From Paenibacillus tyrphae (lineage in GTDB: Bacteria > Bacillota > Bacilli > Paenibacillales > NBRC-103111): a stretch of 64,000 nucleotides of DNA. Of the stretch, positions 23,308-32,436 are shown piece after piece. The notes under the pieces are model-generated. The model saw only the letters and a program-made list of their open reading frames with translations. It had not been told where the DNA came from and made no database searches. The position numbers were made by a program, and so were the translations under genes. The stretch spans positions 496,001-560,000 of the forward strand of contig NZ_JNVM01000006.1 in NCBI RefSeq assembly GCF_000722545.1, written 5' to 3'. Numbering within the stretch: position 1 is the first letter of the stretch; every line of letters starts with the position of its first letter.

Positions 23308-23739
23308 CTACAGCTCTTTTCGGAAAACTTGCTGCGTCTTCGTATTTTCGAATCCTGCGTGCTTGTAAAATTGGTGGGCCTCCACTCGGGTGACGTTGAC
23401 CCGGACGCGAAGCTCCTGGTACCCCTTCGTTCTCGCCCATTCCTCGCAATGTCGTACCAACTGCTTGCCGATCCGCTGGCCTCTGAACTCCTGATCCACG
23501 ACCAGGCCTCCGATTTCAGCGTAGGGCGGAGATTCGACTAGCAATCTCCCATGCGCATGAATCCAGCCGACGAGCTTGCTCTGCGCTTCCGCCACGATCA
23601 CGACATGATCGTCCGCATTCAGAATCGGAGCCAATCTTGCTTCGATTTGCTCCGAGTTAGCAGGGTAGCCTAATTGACCGGATAACCGGGCAATCTCCAG
23701 GCTATCCTGCGGCACGGCTTTCCGGTAAAGCAAGTCCAT
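23308..23739 (-). CDS. GNAT-family N-acetyltransferase
   Basis: 143 residues. Acetyl-CoA binding motif GGLVVDQEFRGQRIGKQLV (R-G-Q-R-I-G pattern) at about residues 77-95, preceded by a typical first half (YRKAVPQDSLEIARLSGQLG) and followed by YKHAGFENTKTQQVFRKEL. The start has GGGGATGAG upstream. The substrate is unknown; similar short GNATs acetylate small amines or antibiotics. The ending next to a foreign C-terminal fragment suggests local rearrangement, but the acetyltransferase itself looks complete. Confidence 0.88.
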   Translation of the reverse strand: MDLLYRKAVPQDSLEIARLSGQLGYPANSEQIEARLAPILNADDHVVIVAEAQSKLVGWIHAHGRLLVESPPYAEIGGLVVDQEFRGQRIGKQLVRHCEEWARTKGYQELRVRVNVTRVEAHQFYKHAGFENTKTQQVFRKEL

Positions 23740-23850
23740 TTCGTCTCATCCCCTGTCTCTGTTCTATTCTTCTTTTATACCGTCAGCAAATAGTTTATCA
23801 CATCATCCTCCCTAAAAAATAACACTTGCTTGCGGCAAGCCGGAAACGCG

Positions 23851-23876
23851 AAAAAGGACCGGGCATAAGCCCAGCC
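23851..23876 (-). terminator. Terminator of the M28 aminopeptidase gene
   Basis: On the minus strand GGGCTGGGC, TTAT, GCCCGGTCC, then TTTTTCG. Two G-U pairs are needed. Confidence 0.6.
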
Positions 23877-23889
23877 CCTACGAAGCGTA

Positions 23890-25290
23890 TCAAACCGGAG
23901 GATTCGGATCGAACGGATAGTTCACCGGCGTAAAGAAGTCCTTGTATCGTTTGAATGACGGCGTCGTCGGCGACAAGATCTCCGCTACGGAGTTGCCGAC
24001 AATCGTTGCGACGTTGGCCAATTTGTCCTTGCTGATTTTATCGATGGTGTCGTACCGGGTATGGTATTCGGGCTCGGCAGGAGAATGGGTATACAAAGCG
24101 GTGGCGACTCCCCGCTGGTAGAACGGAACATGATCGCTCCGTCCGAACCGGCCGTACGGAATAACCCCGGATAATCTGGAGGCAAAGGTCGCACCCAAGT
24201 CGGTGACCACGTTTTTCTGTCCATTCACCGTGTACATGCCCAAAGTGCCAGAATTTTTGCTGCCTACCATATCGAGTTGAAAATGCCCGATGAACCGGCC
24301 GATATCCGTGGAGCTGAGCGAGTTGGCATAGGCTTGAGAGCCGTATAAGCCGTATTCTTCCGCGCCGAACGTCAGGAAGCGGACCTCCGAATCCCGCTGG
24401 GTACCGGCGACGGCCCGTGCAACCTCCAGCACAACGCCTACGCCGGAAGCATCGTCGTTCGCTCCGGGGCCTGCGGACACCGAGTCGTGATGGGCGCCAA
24501 CCGTAACCAGATCGCTGGTCGTTGGCGTCGTATTGGGCCCAAGCGTAGCTATGACGTTATAGGAGGTGGCAGCCATGGCGGCTACGCCTTGAACACTGAG
24601 ACGTACCCGGGGAGCGCCGTTTACCGCCGTCTTTTGCTTCAAGGCTTGCGCGTCTTTACCCGAAAGGCTGACGGTCGGAAGGGAAAGGGTGCTGAATTGC
24701 GTATCCGAAATCGAGGCATCGGAGGAAGGATTGTAAAGAATGACGGCCACGGCGCCCTGGTCTGCGACGTTGGCAATTTTTGCATTGGTGTCGATTTGGC
24801 CCGCTTCGATCAGAGCTATTTTTCCCTTGAGCTCAAGACCTTTCAAATCCTGCGGCGTGCCTTTTTTCGCATCGACAACCTCGCCGCTGACATCGCCGCC
24901 TTGCGTGTTTTGCAGGGCTTGCGGGGCAAGCTGCTCGCTTGCCAGTCCATGAGCTCCTTCGATCGTCAGTTGAATGCTGCTTGGGGCGGTAAATTTGGGG
25001 AAGGTAAAGGACTGCAAGGTGACCGTATAGCCGTACTTCTCGAACTCGCCTTTGATGTACTGCACCGCATTGTACTCATTTTGCGTCCCGGCTACCCTCG
25101 AAGACGCGGCCAAGCGCGAAACGTGGTTAAAGATGGCGTCTCCATTCACAGTAATGGCGGTAGGCGAGCCATGGACGACAGCGCCTTCGGGTCCGGCCTC
25201 CGGAGGAGCCGCTAACGCGAGTCCTGCGCCCGACCCCCAGCAAAGGCTGGCTGCCAAAAGAAAACGCGACCAAAAAATTCCTTTCATCAT
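23890..25290 (-). CDS. Secreted M28 zinc aminopeptidase with PA domain
   Basis: 466 residues. Signal peptide to about residue 28. A protease-associated insert (about 130-225; KGKIALIEAGQIDTNAKIAN, GAVAVILYNPSSDASIS) is followed by the M28 catalytic domain. Zinc ligands and catalytic acids are visible: VGAHHDSVSAGPGANDDASG (His, Asp, bridging Asp), FGAEEYGLYGS (Glu-Glu), HFQLDMVGS (Asp) and EYHTRYDTID (His). It resembles B. subtilis YwaD and Streptomyces-type aminopeptidases that release N-terminal residues from peptides outside the cell. It is a single-gene unit. It fits with the peptide-uptake operon further right, but no shared control was seen. Confidence 0.92.
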   Translation of the reverse strand: MMKGIFWSRFLLAASLCWGSGAGLALAAPPEAGPEGAVVHGSPTAITVNGDAIFNHVSRLAASSRVAGTQNEYNAVQYIKGEFEKYGYTVTLQSFTFPKFTAPSSIQLTIEGAHGLASEQLAPQALQNTQGGDVSGEVVDAKKGTPQDLKGLELKGKIALIEAGQIDTNAKIANVADQGAVAVILYNPSSDASISDTQFSTLSLPTVSLSGKDAQALKQKTAVNGAPRVRLSVQGVAAMAATSYNVIATLGPNTTPTTSDLVTVGAHHDSVSAGPGANDDASGVGVVLEVARAVAGTQRDSEVRFLTFGAEEYGLYGSQAYANSLSSTDIGRFIGHFQLDMVGSKNSGTLGMYTVNGQKNVVTDLGATFASRLSGVIPYGRFGRSDHVPFYQRGVATALYTHSPAEPEYHTRYDTIDKISKDKLANVATIVGNSVAEILSPTTPSFKRYKDFFTPVNYPFDPNPPV

Positions 25291-25380
25291 GTCACTCCTT
25301 TTTGTTGTGAAATGTAATACGCTTCTACTTTATTGCGGCGGCCAACTCAAATATGTATGCATTTTTGGAATGAACGAATG

Positions 25381-25428
25381 AAAAAAGCGCAGCCATCTTC
25401 CCGTAAACCGGGGAGGCTTGCGCTTTTG
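25381..25428 (-). terminator. Terminator of the VOC gene at 25455
   Basis: On the minus strand AAGCGCAAGCC, CCCGG-TTTA-CGGG inner stem, GGCTGCGCTT, TTTT. Confidence 0.85.
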
Positions 25429-25454
25429 AATAATTAACCTATGTTTAATTTTAT

Positions 25455-26132
25455 TTAATGAATCACGCTCTCGATCCGATACGGCTTCGGTCCGAGCTCG
25501 ATACTGCCGGCACGTTCCGTCTGAAGCTTAACCGTCGTCGGAAAAATGCCGGGCATCCGCTCATCCGGAAACCAAGGGCGCTTGATATCGATCACGATCA
25601 GCAGACCTTCCACATTGCCGACCGCGGCAAATTGCAGGCCGTCTCCGCTCCATTTCTCCAGCGAAAACGATTCGTGCAGCTCCCGGAGGGCGGCTGGCAG
25701 ATCCTCGACCGGAAGCCCGATCTCGCTAATCCGTAAAATATCTTTGGACGAGAAAGGCTCGTTGGTTGCATTGCTCAAGGAATGGTGAGCGATCAATTCG
25801 ACGAGATTGCCGTCCGGATCGTAGAAATATAAAGCCGTGGCATTCCAATTCGGAAAAGGATATTGCACGGCATCGTCTTTGGCAATCGGCTCGATTCCTT
25901 TGCTGCGTACCCATTCGAGCGCTTCATCCGCTTTATTGTCGGGAATCGTGAAGGCGATGTGGTAGTAAGCTTGCTCCCGGTCATCCGCAATAAAAGTAAG
26001 CTTGGATTCCCCCGCCTGAATCACCAGCGAATCCGCACTCTCTTCAAGCACGGGAAGCTGAAGCGTATCGCAATAGAACTGTTTTGTCGCCTCGTAATTG
26101 GAGGAGTGCAAAATCACTTCGCGTATTTTCAT
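25455..26132 (-). CDS. Two-domain VOC superfamily protein
   Basis: 225 residues. N-terminal VOC domain (residues 1-120): REVILHSSNYEATKQFYCDT, AYYHIAFTIPDNKADEALEW, ALYFYDPDGNLVELIAHH, with His, His and Glu in metal-ligand positions. The second half (about 130-225; ILRISEIGLPVEDLPAALRE) is a degenerate, shortened second VOC domain. This is the layout of ring-cleavage-like or glyoxalase-like proteins of unknown substrate. ATG has GGAG upstream. It is separated from yitT by 27 bases and may be co-transcribed with it. Confidence 0.82.
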   Translation of the reverse strand: MKIREVILHSSNYEATKQFYCDTLQLPVLEESADSLVIQAGESKLTFIADDREQAYYHIAFTIPDNKADEALEWVRSKGIEPIAKDDAVQYPFPNWNATALYFYDPDGNLVELIAHHSLSNATNEPFSSKDILRISEIGLPVEDLPAALRELHESFSLEKWSGDGLQFAAVGNVEGLLIVIDIKRPWFPDERMPGIFPTTVKLQTERAGSIELGPKPYRIESVIH

Positions 26133-26159
26133 TTCGATCTCTCCTTCGCGATAGATAGG

Positions 26160-27074
26160 TCACGAGAAGACTTTCGACGCGTCCCTTCCTGCCCGCGGAA
26201 CCAAGGGATAGCTGTGGAACCCTTGTCCGTACACTTCGCTGGCCTCGCTTAGAATGACGAACGCTTGCGGATCTACCGTGCTGACGATCCTCTTAAGCGG
26301 CGCAATGTCGGCATTCCTCAGGACGACCATCAGTACCCCGCGGGGTTCCCCGGTATAGCCGCCCCAGCTTGTGAACCGGGTCAAGCCGCGGTCCAATTCC
26401 AGCAAAATCGCGGCGCGCAGCGTCTCTTCGCGTGTTTGATCCGTAATGATAAAGGCTACCTTGGAATCCGAGGCCGAGTGGACCAGCTCCAGCGCCTTTT
26501 TGGTTAAAAACAACCCGATCCATGCATACAGCGCCTTCTCCGGCGAAAAGACGATCGCAGCCATTAAAATAACAGCAAAGTCGAGGATCATCAGCGCCTT
26601 TCCCAGCCCGATGCCGAGCTTGCGGTTCAGAAGCAGCGCCACGATCGTAAACCCGCCGGAGGAGGCGTTGCCTTTGAAAATCAAGCCCAGCCCGAGCCCT
26701 GTCCCGATGCCGCCATAAATGGCGGCCAGCAGCATGTTGTCGGTCAGCGACGGCACGCCTTCGGTCAACAGGATACACAAAGGCAGCAGGAAGGAGCCCA
26801 ATACCGTTTTGACCGCAAATCCCCGGCCGAATACCGCCGCTCCCGCCAGAAGCAGCGGCACGTTGATCAGCCATTGGCTGATTGCCGGCTTCAAGCCCGT
26901 TACATATTCGAGGACGGTGGACAAGCCGGTCACACCGCCCGCAGCAATCTGATGCGGATGCTGAAACATGTTATAGCTGATTGCCATCAGCAGGCAACCA
27001 ATTGTCAAATAAGCCATCTGCACTCCGAAGGCCGCCGCACGGCCATACCCGGAAGTGCCGCGATCCTGTTTCAT
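26160..27074 (-). CDS. YitT-family membrane protein
   Basis: 304 residues. Five or six membrane helices in the N-terminal DUF161 part (residues about 18-205; HPHQIAAGGVTGLSTVLEYV, FKGNASSGGFTIVALLLNRK), then the soluble C-terminal DUF2179 domain (KVAFIITDQTREETLRAAIL, LMVVLRNADIAPLKRIVSTV). Members are multi-copy in Bacillales and have been considered membrane transport-type proteins, but the function is not established. The start used is ATG 27072-27074; an upstream in-frame GTG is too close to the AGGGAG. Confidence 0.88.
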   Translation of the reverse strand: MKQDRGTSGYGRAAAFGVQMAYLTIGCLLMAISYNMFQHPHQIAAGGVTGLSTVLEYVTGLKPAISQWLINVPLLLAGAAVFGRGFAVKTVLGSFLLPLCILLTEGVPSLTDNMLLAAIYGGIGTGLGLGLIFKGNASSGGFTIVALLLNRKLGIGLGKALMILDFAVILMAAIVFSPEKALYAWIGLFLTKKALELVHSASDSKVAFIITDQTREETLRAAILLELDRGLTRFTSWGGYTGEPRGVLMVVLRNADIAPLKRIVSTVDPQAFVILSEASEVYGQGFHSYPLVPRAGRDASKVFS

Positions 27075-27248
27075 GTTGCCTTGCACACTCCCTGCTCTTG
27101 GATGTAGTTCTTCATCTTTTTATCATGAATGCTACACCCCCGCAAGAGCGCAGTGCACCGCGAATTCGCTGTATAACGCCTACGCCGCAGTGCTTTCACA
27201 CTTTCTTGCAGTACAGCAATCCGCTCAACTCCGGCTTGCTTTCAACCG

Positions 27249-27680
27249 TTATCCGATCTGCAGCATGTCGCGTTCTGCGTAGCGTCCGCCGTTCATTTCA
27301 CCGGTGACCTCCATAGCCTCCGGACCGTTGATATGCATCGCCAATTTCTGAATTTCGCTCACCACTTCGCGCAGCGCCTGCCCTTTCGCTGTCAGCTCAT
27401 AGTCAATACGTACCGGAATTTGGTTGCTTACCTGTCGGATAACAATGCCTTCAAGCTCCAGATGCTTCAACCGCTCAGACAAGGTGCGGGAATTCAGGTT
27501 CAGCAGCAGGGCGATTTCCGTAAACCTAGTATAGCCGTCAAGCAGCGCGGATATGATTTGCAGATTCCAACGCGTTCCGAGAAAATGATAAGCTGCCGAG
27601 CAATCAGAATGATTCGGTTCAGCACCCGTTTCCGACAGGTCATGAAGCGGACGGGCCGCCTGTTTGCCGCTATGTACCAT
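27249..27680 (-). CDS. HxlR-family winged-helix regulator
   Basis: 143 residues. Classic HxlR core: FLGTRWNLQIISALLDGYTRFTEIALLLNLNSRTLSERLKHLELEGIV is spread over residues about 33-80, followed by the wing (PVRIDYELTAKGQALREVV). HxlR proteins bind DNA as dimers and usually respond to electrophiles or small ligands. ATG has GGGAGGAAG upstream. It lies downstream of a methyltransferase gene on the same strand with a 67-base gap; co-regulation is possible but not shown. Confidence 0.9.
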   Translation of the reverse strand: MVHSGKQAARPLHDLSETGAEPNHSDCSAAYHFLGTRWNLQIISALLDGYTRFTEIALLLNLNSRTLSERLKHLELEGIVIRQVSNQIPVRIDYELTAKGQALREVVSEIQKLAMHINGPEAMEVTGEMNGGRYAERDMLQIG

Positions 27681-27747
27681 GAGGGCTTCCTCCCTTCTCG
27701 CAAGGATTTATATACTTTTTAAACTTTTATGTTTATAAATTATGGTA

Positions 27748-28467
27748 TCAGTTTGCGAATTTGTCAATCACTTCTTCGCTAGCCTTTTTCCGACCCGCCA
27801 TGACTACGAAATTAAAATATTTGTAAATGCAGTCTACGTCCGAAAATCCGGCCTGCTTCAGCCAGACAAGCTGCTCCTCCAAGGTGGACATCTGATCCAG
27901 CTTGGTCCGTTCGTAAGCCGCCGAAATTTCAGCCGCAGACAGTCCGCTGCTCTCTACCTTGCAGCTCCAATCCTGCTTATACCGCTGCTCCAACGCAGGC
28001 GTGCTTCCCAACACCTGATCCGCATTAATAAACAGTCCGTTGTCGTTCAGCAAGGCGTAGGCGGTACGGTATACCTTTTGCTTCTCGGCATCGGCAAGAT
28101 GGTGAATCGAAAGGGACGAGATGACGATGTCATACTTCTCCCGGTACTCGCAGGTTGTGTAATCCCCGACAATGTACGTGACATTCGGCACGCCGCTAAA
28201 TCTCGTCCGGGCCACGTCCAGCATAGGACCGGAAAGATCCACGAGAGTCAGCTTAGCCCGAGGGTGCTTCTCCAACATGAACGCCGAAAATAAGCCGGTG
28301 CCCGCGCCCAAATCCAAAATGCTCAGAGCATCGTTCCCCTCGTCCGTTAACGAAACGGCAATTTGGTAAAAGTCATCGAAGCAAGGAATCAATTTGCGCC
28401 TTTGGCGGTCGTATGCGCTTGCGGCTTCGTTAAACTGTTCCATAAGCTGCTTTTTGGTATGGCCCAT
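27748..28467 (-). CDS. Class I SAM-dependent methyltransferase
   Basis: 239 residues. SAM motif I SILDLGAGTGLFSAFML at about residues 48-65, acidic end of strand 2 (LTLVDLSGPML), motif YDIVISSLSIHHL and a C-terminal substrate cap. The N-terminus EQFNEAASAYDRQRRKLIPC is typical of ubiE/COQ5-like or tellurite-resistance-type methyltransferases. The acceptor is unknown. Good ribosome binding site (GAGGG). The upstream 248 bases to 28715 are very AT-rich and hold the divergent promoters. Confidence 0.88.
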   Translation of the reverse strand: MGHTKKQLMEQFNEAASAYDRQRRKLIPCFDDFYQIAVSLTDEGNDALSILDLGAGTGLFSAFMLEKHPRAKLTLVDLSGPMLDVARTRFSGVPNVTYIVGDYTTCEYREKYDIVISSLSIHHLADAEKQKVYRTAYALLNDNGLFINADQVLGSTPALEQRYKQDWSCKVESSGLSAAEISAAYERTKLDQMSTLEEQLVWLKQAGFSDVDCIYKYFNFVVMAGRKKASEEVIDKFAN

Positions 28468-28715
28468 CTCGGTTCCCTCCAGAGAAAAAGATTAGAAGAT
28501 TGCTTTAGCGATAGTATAAGCAAAGTACAGTTATAACGAAAATATATTAAACTTATAAAATATATAGTTAATAACTATTAATATGTGCTGATCAGCATAG
28601 CTTAACTGGGTATACCCACAATATAGTTCTTTTTTTTGGAAATATATTTAAATATTGGGTTCAAAATGGTATTATTATAGAGTAAAATTATTCCAAAAAT
28701 CAGGAGGTTTGGATC

Positions 28716-29405
28716 ATGAAAAAAACATTTCTTGTCCTGCTGGTCTTCATCACATCGCTTAGCGCATCCTTGTCCGCATCTGCTGCAAATCGGGATTCCT
28801 GGATTAAGTGGTATACGCAATCCTCGACTTATTCGGGAATTGTCGGGGAGCTTATCGTTCCATCAAATGTGAATGCAACCAATGGCAGCGTTTTAAACTT
28901 TCAGTTAGGTTTGGGCGACTATGTTGAAGGCGGAATTTCTTATACAGCCGGTAAGTATAAGGCCTTCATCAACACCGGGTACCACGCTTGTAAAAACACA
29001 GGAAAATCGGATAGCGAATGCGCCCCCTACTGGAGATCCGAATTTTTGAATGTGCAGCCGTCGCCAGGGGAAAAAATTACCGTCAAAATTGTCAATAACG
29101 GAAATAGTACTTTTGATTTTTATGTCAACGGATCAAGGGTGATTAACGGCGCCGACTGGGGGACAAGAAAACACTTCCTTACGATACCTGCAACAACGCA
29201 AGTTAAACAAATGCACATTACAACCGACACGGATGGAAAAACGCACTATTCCAACGCGTCATGGCAAAACGTTAAGATGAGAGCCAATGCCACTGGCAGC
29301 ACTTACACGGATTGGAACGGCAGTACGCCGGTTATCGCTGCCCATCAAAACCAAACTGATTTTATCATTCATAGCAGATATGATCCATTGAAAACATCGC
29401 GATAA
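28716..29405 (+). CDS. Secreted hypothetical protein, beta-rich
   Basis: 229 residues. A clear signal peptide ends around SASAA (residue 24). The mature part is predicted all-beta: STYSGIVGELIVPSNVNATN, FQLGLGDYVEGGISYTAGKY, PGEKITVKIVNNGNSTFDFY. There are two Cys (HACKNTG, SECAPYW) that could pair. Part of the pattern loosely recalls the jelly-roll of eqolisin-type (G1) peptidases, but the catalytic Gln position looks like Glu and I do not assign it. ATG has AGGAGG upstream. It is a single gene in AT-richer DNA. Confidence 0.75.
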   Translation: MKKTFLVLLVFITSLSASLSASAANRDSWIKWYTQSSTYSGIVGELIVPSNVNATNGSVLNFQLGLGDYVEGGISYTAGKYKAFINTGYHACKNTGKSDSECAPYWRSEFLNVQPSPGEKITVKIVNNGNSTFDFYVNGSRVINGADWGTRKHFLTIPATTQVKQMHITTDTDGKTHYSNASWQNVKMRANATGSTYTDWNGSTPVIAAHQNQTDFIIHSRYDPLKTSR

Positions 29406-29434
29406 GATGATTATGCGGATAAGTATTTAAACAA

Positions 29435-29458
29435 AGGAGCTGCGATTCCGCAGCTCCT
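29435..29458. terminator. Hairpin between the secreted-protein gene and trxB
   Basis: AGGAGCTGCG, ATTC, CGCAGCTCCT: a perfect 10-base stem. Minus-strand readthrough meets TTTGTTTAAA after it, so it mainly serves the trxB side. It also sits just after the plus-strand gene. Confidence 0.8.
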
Positions 29459-29517
29459 GAGAAAAACAACCGCCCCGGAGCCGTCACAGACGCCAGGGTC
29501 AGTCCAATCCGATTCGA

Positions 29518-30459
29518 TTATAGCGCGAGCTCCTTCAGCTCGGCCGACTCCAGAAATCTCTCGCAATCGAGCGCCGCCATGCAGCCTGTGCCCGCTGCGC
29601 TGATCGCCTGCCGATACCGGCTGTCCTGAACGTCACCGCATGCGAATACGCCGGGAATGTTCGTTTCCGTCGTACCGGGCTTCACCAGCAGGTAGCCGTG
29701 CTCGTCGGTCGTCAGCTGGCCGTCCAGAAACTTCGTATTCGGCGTATGGCCGATCGCTATGAAGATGCCGTCCGTTTCGACGATTTCTTCCTCGCCAGTG
29801 TCGTTGTTTCTCACCTTAAGCCCAGTCACACCCCGTTCGCCCGCGATGACTTCCAGCGGAGTCCGGTTCAGCTGCCAGCTGATTTTCTCATTGGCGCGCG
29901 CCCGCTCCTGCATGATCTTCGACGCGCGAAGCTCGGTGCGCCGGTTCACCAGAACGACCTCCGAAGCGAAGCGGGTCAGGAAGTTCGCCTCTTCCATGGC
30001 CGAATCCCCGCCGCCGATGACGATAATTTTTTTGCCCCGGAAGAAGAAGCCGTCGCATGTCGCACAGGTGCTTACCCCACGGCCGACGTTTTCCTTTTCT
30101 CCCGGAATGCCGAGGTATTTCGCGGAAGCTCCTGTCGATACGATCACCGTTTCCGCTTGAATATCGCCCATGCCTTCGACCGAAAGGGTAAACGGCCGCT
30201 TGGAGAGATCGGCTTTGTTCACCCATCCCGTCCGGAATTCGGCGCCGAAGCGTTCGGCCTGCTTGCGCATATTGTCCATTAATTCGGGGCCCATGATTCC
30301 TTCCGGGAAGCCCGGGAAGTTCTCGACCTCGGTCGTCGTCGTCAGTTGTCCCCCCGGCTCCGGACCTTCGATCACCAAAGGCTTCAATCCCGCTCTCGCC
30401 AAATAAATAGCCGCCGTCAACCCTCCGGGGCCGGTTCCGATAATTACGCTATTGTACAT
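29518..30459 (-). CDS. Thioredoxin reductase (TrxB-like)
   Basis: 313 residues, the normal length. FAD-binding N-terminus VIIGTGPGGLTAAIYLARAG, redox-active CATCDG near residue 135, NADPH motif VIGGGDSAMEEA, and the C-terminal FAD motif GVFACGDVQDSRYRQAISAA. It reduces thioredoxin with NADPH. The first Val of the usual CAVCDG is Thr. The start ATG 30457-30459 has AAGGAGG with 8 bases spacing. It is transcribed alone. It may be a second paralogue, since the main trxB of Bacillales normally sits next to whiA/clpP genes, which are absent here. Confidence 0.92.
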   Translation of the reverse strand: MYNSVIIGTGPGGLTAAIYLARAGLKPLVIEGPEPGGQLTTTTEVENFPGFPEGIMGPELMDNMRKQAERFGAEFRTGWVNKADLSKRPFTLSVEGMGDIQAETVIVSTGASAKYLGIPGEKENVGRGVSTCATCDGFFFRGKKIIVIGGGDSAMEEANFLTRFASEVVLVNRRTELRASKIMQERARANEKISWQLNRTPLEVIAGERGVTGLKVRNNDTGEEEIVETDGIFIAIGHTPNTKFLDGQLTTDEHGYLLVKPGTTETNIPGVFACGDVQDSRYRQAISAAGTGCMAALDCERFLESAELKELAL

Positions 30460-30600
30460 GATGTGTTCCTCCTTCATACTGCCTATCCTTAAGCTTTATC
30501 ATATCTCCCTCGGAGACAGGTTGCATGAAGGTTTGATTAAGGTCACATGAAGGATTCATGAAGAAATCGCCAGCGGCGGAGCCGTTCCTCCGCCATGCGG

Positions 30601-32421
30601 CTATGCTTCGAGATATTCCCGGAAAAAGCGGACAATTTCCGTATTCATCGCGATGTGATTTTCCATTTTTTCCGTTTGATGCCCTTCGTCCTCGAAAATA
30701 ATCAGCTTCGCTTCTTGACCGCGGGCCCGCATGTCCGCATACATCTGCTCCGCCTCGCTGACCGGGACGCGCGTATCGTTGCGGCCGTGGAAAATGAGCA
30801 GCGGCACCTTGATGTTCTGCGAATGGTTGAGCGGGGCGATCTCCTCGAAGAAGTCCGAATCGTCCGCCAGCGTGCCGTATTCCGCTTCGCGCAGCGCTCT
30901 GCGCCATTCCCCGGTGTTTTCCAGAAACGTGCGGAAATGCGAGATGCCGACGATGTCCACCCCGGCCGCCCATAAATCCGGATAATGGGTCAGCGCAGCC
31001 AGCACCATAAATCCGCCGTAGCTTCGCCCCATAACGCCGATTTTGCCGGTGTCGACCGTCGCGAAACGGCTCAAGTCCTTCACCATCCACGCCAGATCGG
31101 CCACCGCGTCCATCCGTTTTCTCGCGTTGTCGAGGTTCAGGTACGTTTTGCCGTAGCCCATACTGCCGCGGACGTTAGGCGTCACGACGTTAAAGCCTTG
31201 CCCGACCAAATATTGAATGACCGGGTGAAATTCGAACCGGATCTGCGATTCCGGCCCGCCATGCACGTACACCACCGTAGGCGCGGGCCCACTTTCCTTC
31301 GTCTGCTCGGCGCTTCCGGCCGGCCGGTAATAAAAGTACGGCACCTCCACCCCGTCAAACGAACGGAACGTGTACAGCTCGGCTTCCTGCCACAGATGCT
31401 CGATCGTCTCCGACCTGCCGAACGAGGTGAGGCGCCGGAGCGTCTCGCCCTTCAGCTCGTAGCGCCAGATGTCCCCCGGCAGCACCGGGCTTTTCAACGC
31501 GAAAATCAGCTCGTCGTCATTCAGCCACGACAGCGACTGAATCACGCCGCGCGGCAGTTCCACCGCCGTGGATTGTCCGCCTTCCACCTCGTACAGGTAC
31601 AGCGCGGAAATGCCGCCTTCGTTCACGATGTATGCGATCCGGCTGCCGTCCGGCGACAGCTTCGCCGCCTCGATATCCCACGCCGGGACATGGACGAGCA
31701 GCTCCGCCCCCGCCCGCTCCGGCGAAAAACGGTATAGCGCCATCGTGTTCTCGGCCGCATTGGTCACCAAGTACCCCGTGCCGTCCTTTGCGAGCTGCAC
31801 CGAAGCGTAATCGCCCGCCCCCGGCACGCCGATCTCCCGGATCGCGCCGCTGCGCAGATCAAGCACGTGAAGCGACTGGACCACATTCGTCACATCGGCC
31901 AAAATCAGCAAGCCGCTGCCGTCCGGCAGCCAGCAGAGCGGTACGCACCGGCCCTCATGCCGGTAAACCTCCTCGACCTGCTTCGTTTCGACGTCCTGCA
32001 CGAAAACATCGAACAGTCCGGGACCCCGTCGGTTGCTGGAAAATGCAATTTTTCGCCCGCAGGGAGACCAGTCTCCGACATTGTGAAAATGCTGTGGGGA
32101 AACCGTTAGCTCCTGCACGTCCAGCGTGTCGTTGTTCAGCACATAAAGCTGCTGCTTCTCGTTCCCCTTATGATCCATCCCAATAACCGTACGCGAACCG
32201 CACGGAGAGTGCTTGGCTTCCACGACCCGGTCGGGCAGCTGGATCACCTGCTCGCAGCAGTCCGTCGCCGCATCCCAGCTCCACAGCTGAGGTAGGCCGG
32301 TTTTCTTGGTCAAAAACGTAACTCGCCCGCGCCCCGGAACCACTTGCGGCTGATAGGCGGACAGTACGGTAAGATAAGCGTGCAGCTTATCGTTTTGCTC
32401 GGTCAAAGCTTTCGATTCCAT
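30601..32421 (-). CDS. S9 family peptidase (acylaminoacyl-/dipeptidyl-peptidase type)
   Basis: 606 residues. The N-terminal two thirds is a beta-propeller with TolB-like repeats (GDWSPCGRKIAFSSNRRGPG, AKLSPDGSRIAYIVNEGGIS). The C-terminal alpha/beta hydrolase has GRSYGGFM (Ser near residue 466), HGRNDTRVP (Asp) and DEGHQ (His). It hydrolyses short peptides in the cytoplasm. It is the last gene of the peptide operon, 15 bases after oppF, and would break down the imported peptides. Confidence 0.92.
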   Translation of the reverse strand: MESKALTEQNDKLHAYLTVLSAYQPQVVPGRGRVTFLTKKTGLPQLWSWDAATDCCEQVIQLPDRVVEAKHSPCGSRTVIGMDHKGNEKQQLYVLNNDTLDVQELTVSPQHFHNVGDWSPCGRKIAFSSNRRGPGLFDVFVQDVETKQVEEVYRHEGRCVPLCWLPDGSGLLILADVTNVVQSLHVLDLRSGAIREIGVPGAGDYASVQLAKDGTGYLVTNAAENTMALYRFSPERAGAELLVHVPAWDIEAAKLSPDGSRIAYIVNEGGISALYLYEVEGGQSTAVELPRGVIQSLSWLNDDELIFALKSPVLPGDIWRYELKGETLRRLTSFGRSETIEHLWQEAELYTFRSFDGVEVPYFYYRPAGSAEQTKESGPAPTVVYVHGGPESQIRFEFHPVIQYLVGQGFNVVTPNVRGSMGYGKTYLNLDNARKRMDAVADLAWMVKDLSRFATVDTGKIGVMGRSYGGFMVLAALTHYPDLWAAGVDIVGISHFRTFLENTGEWRRALREAEYGTLADDSDFFEEIAPLNHSQNIKVPLLIFHGRNDTRVPVSEAEQMYADMRARGQEAKLIIFEDEGHQTEKMENHIAMNTEIVRFFREYLEA

Positions 32422-32436
32422 CGGTTGGTCGCTCCT

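Noticed and set aside
28716..29405. Eqolisin-like (G1 peptidase) call for the secreted protein
   Set aside because: Only a loose pattern; the expected catalytic Gln is not visible.
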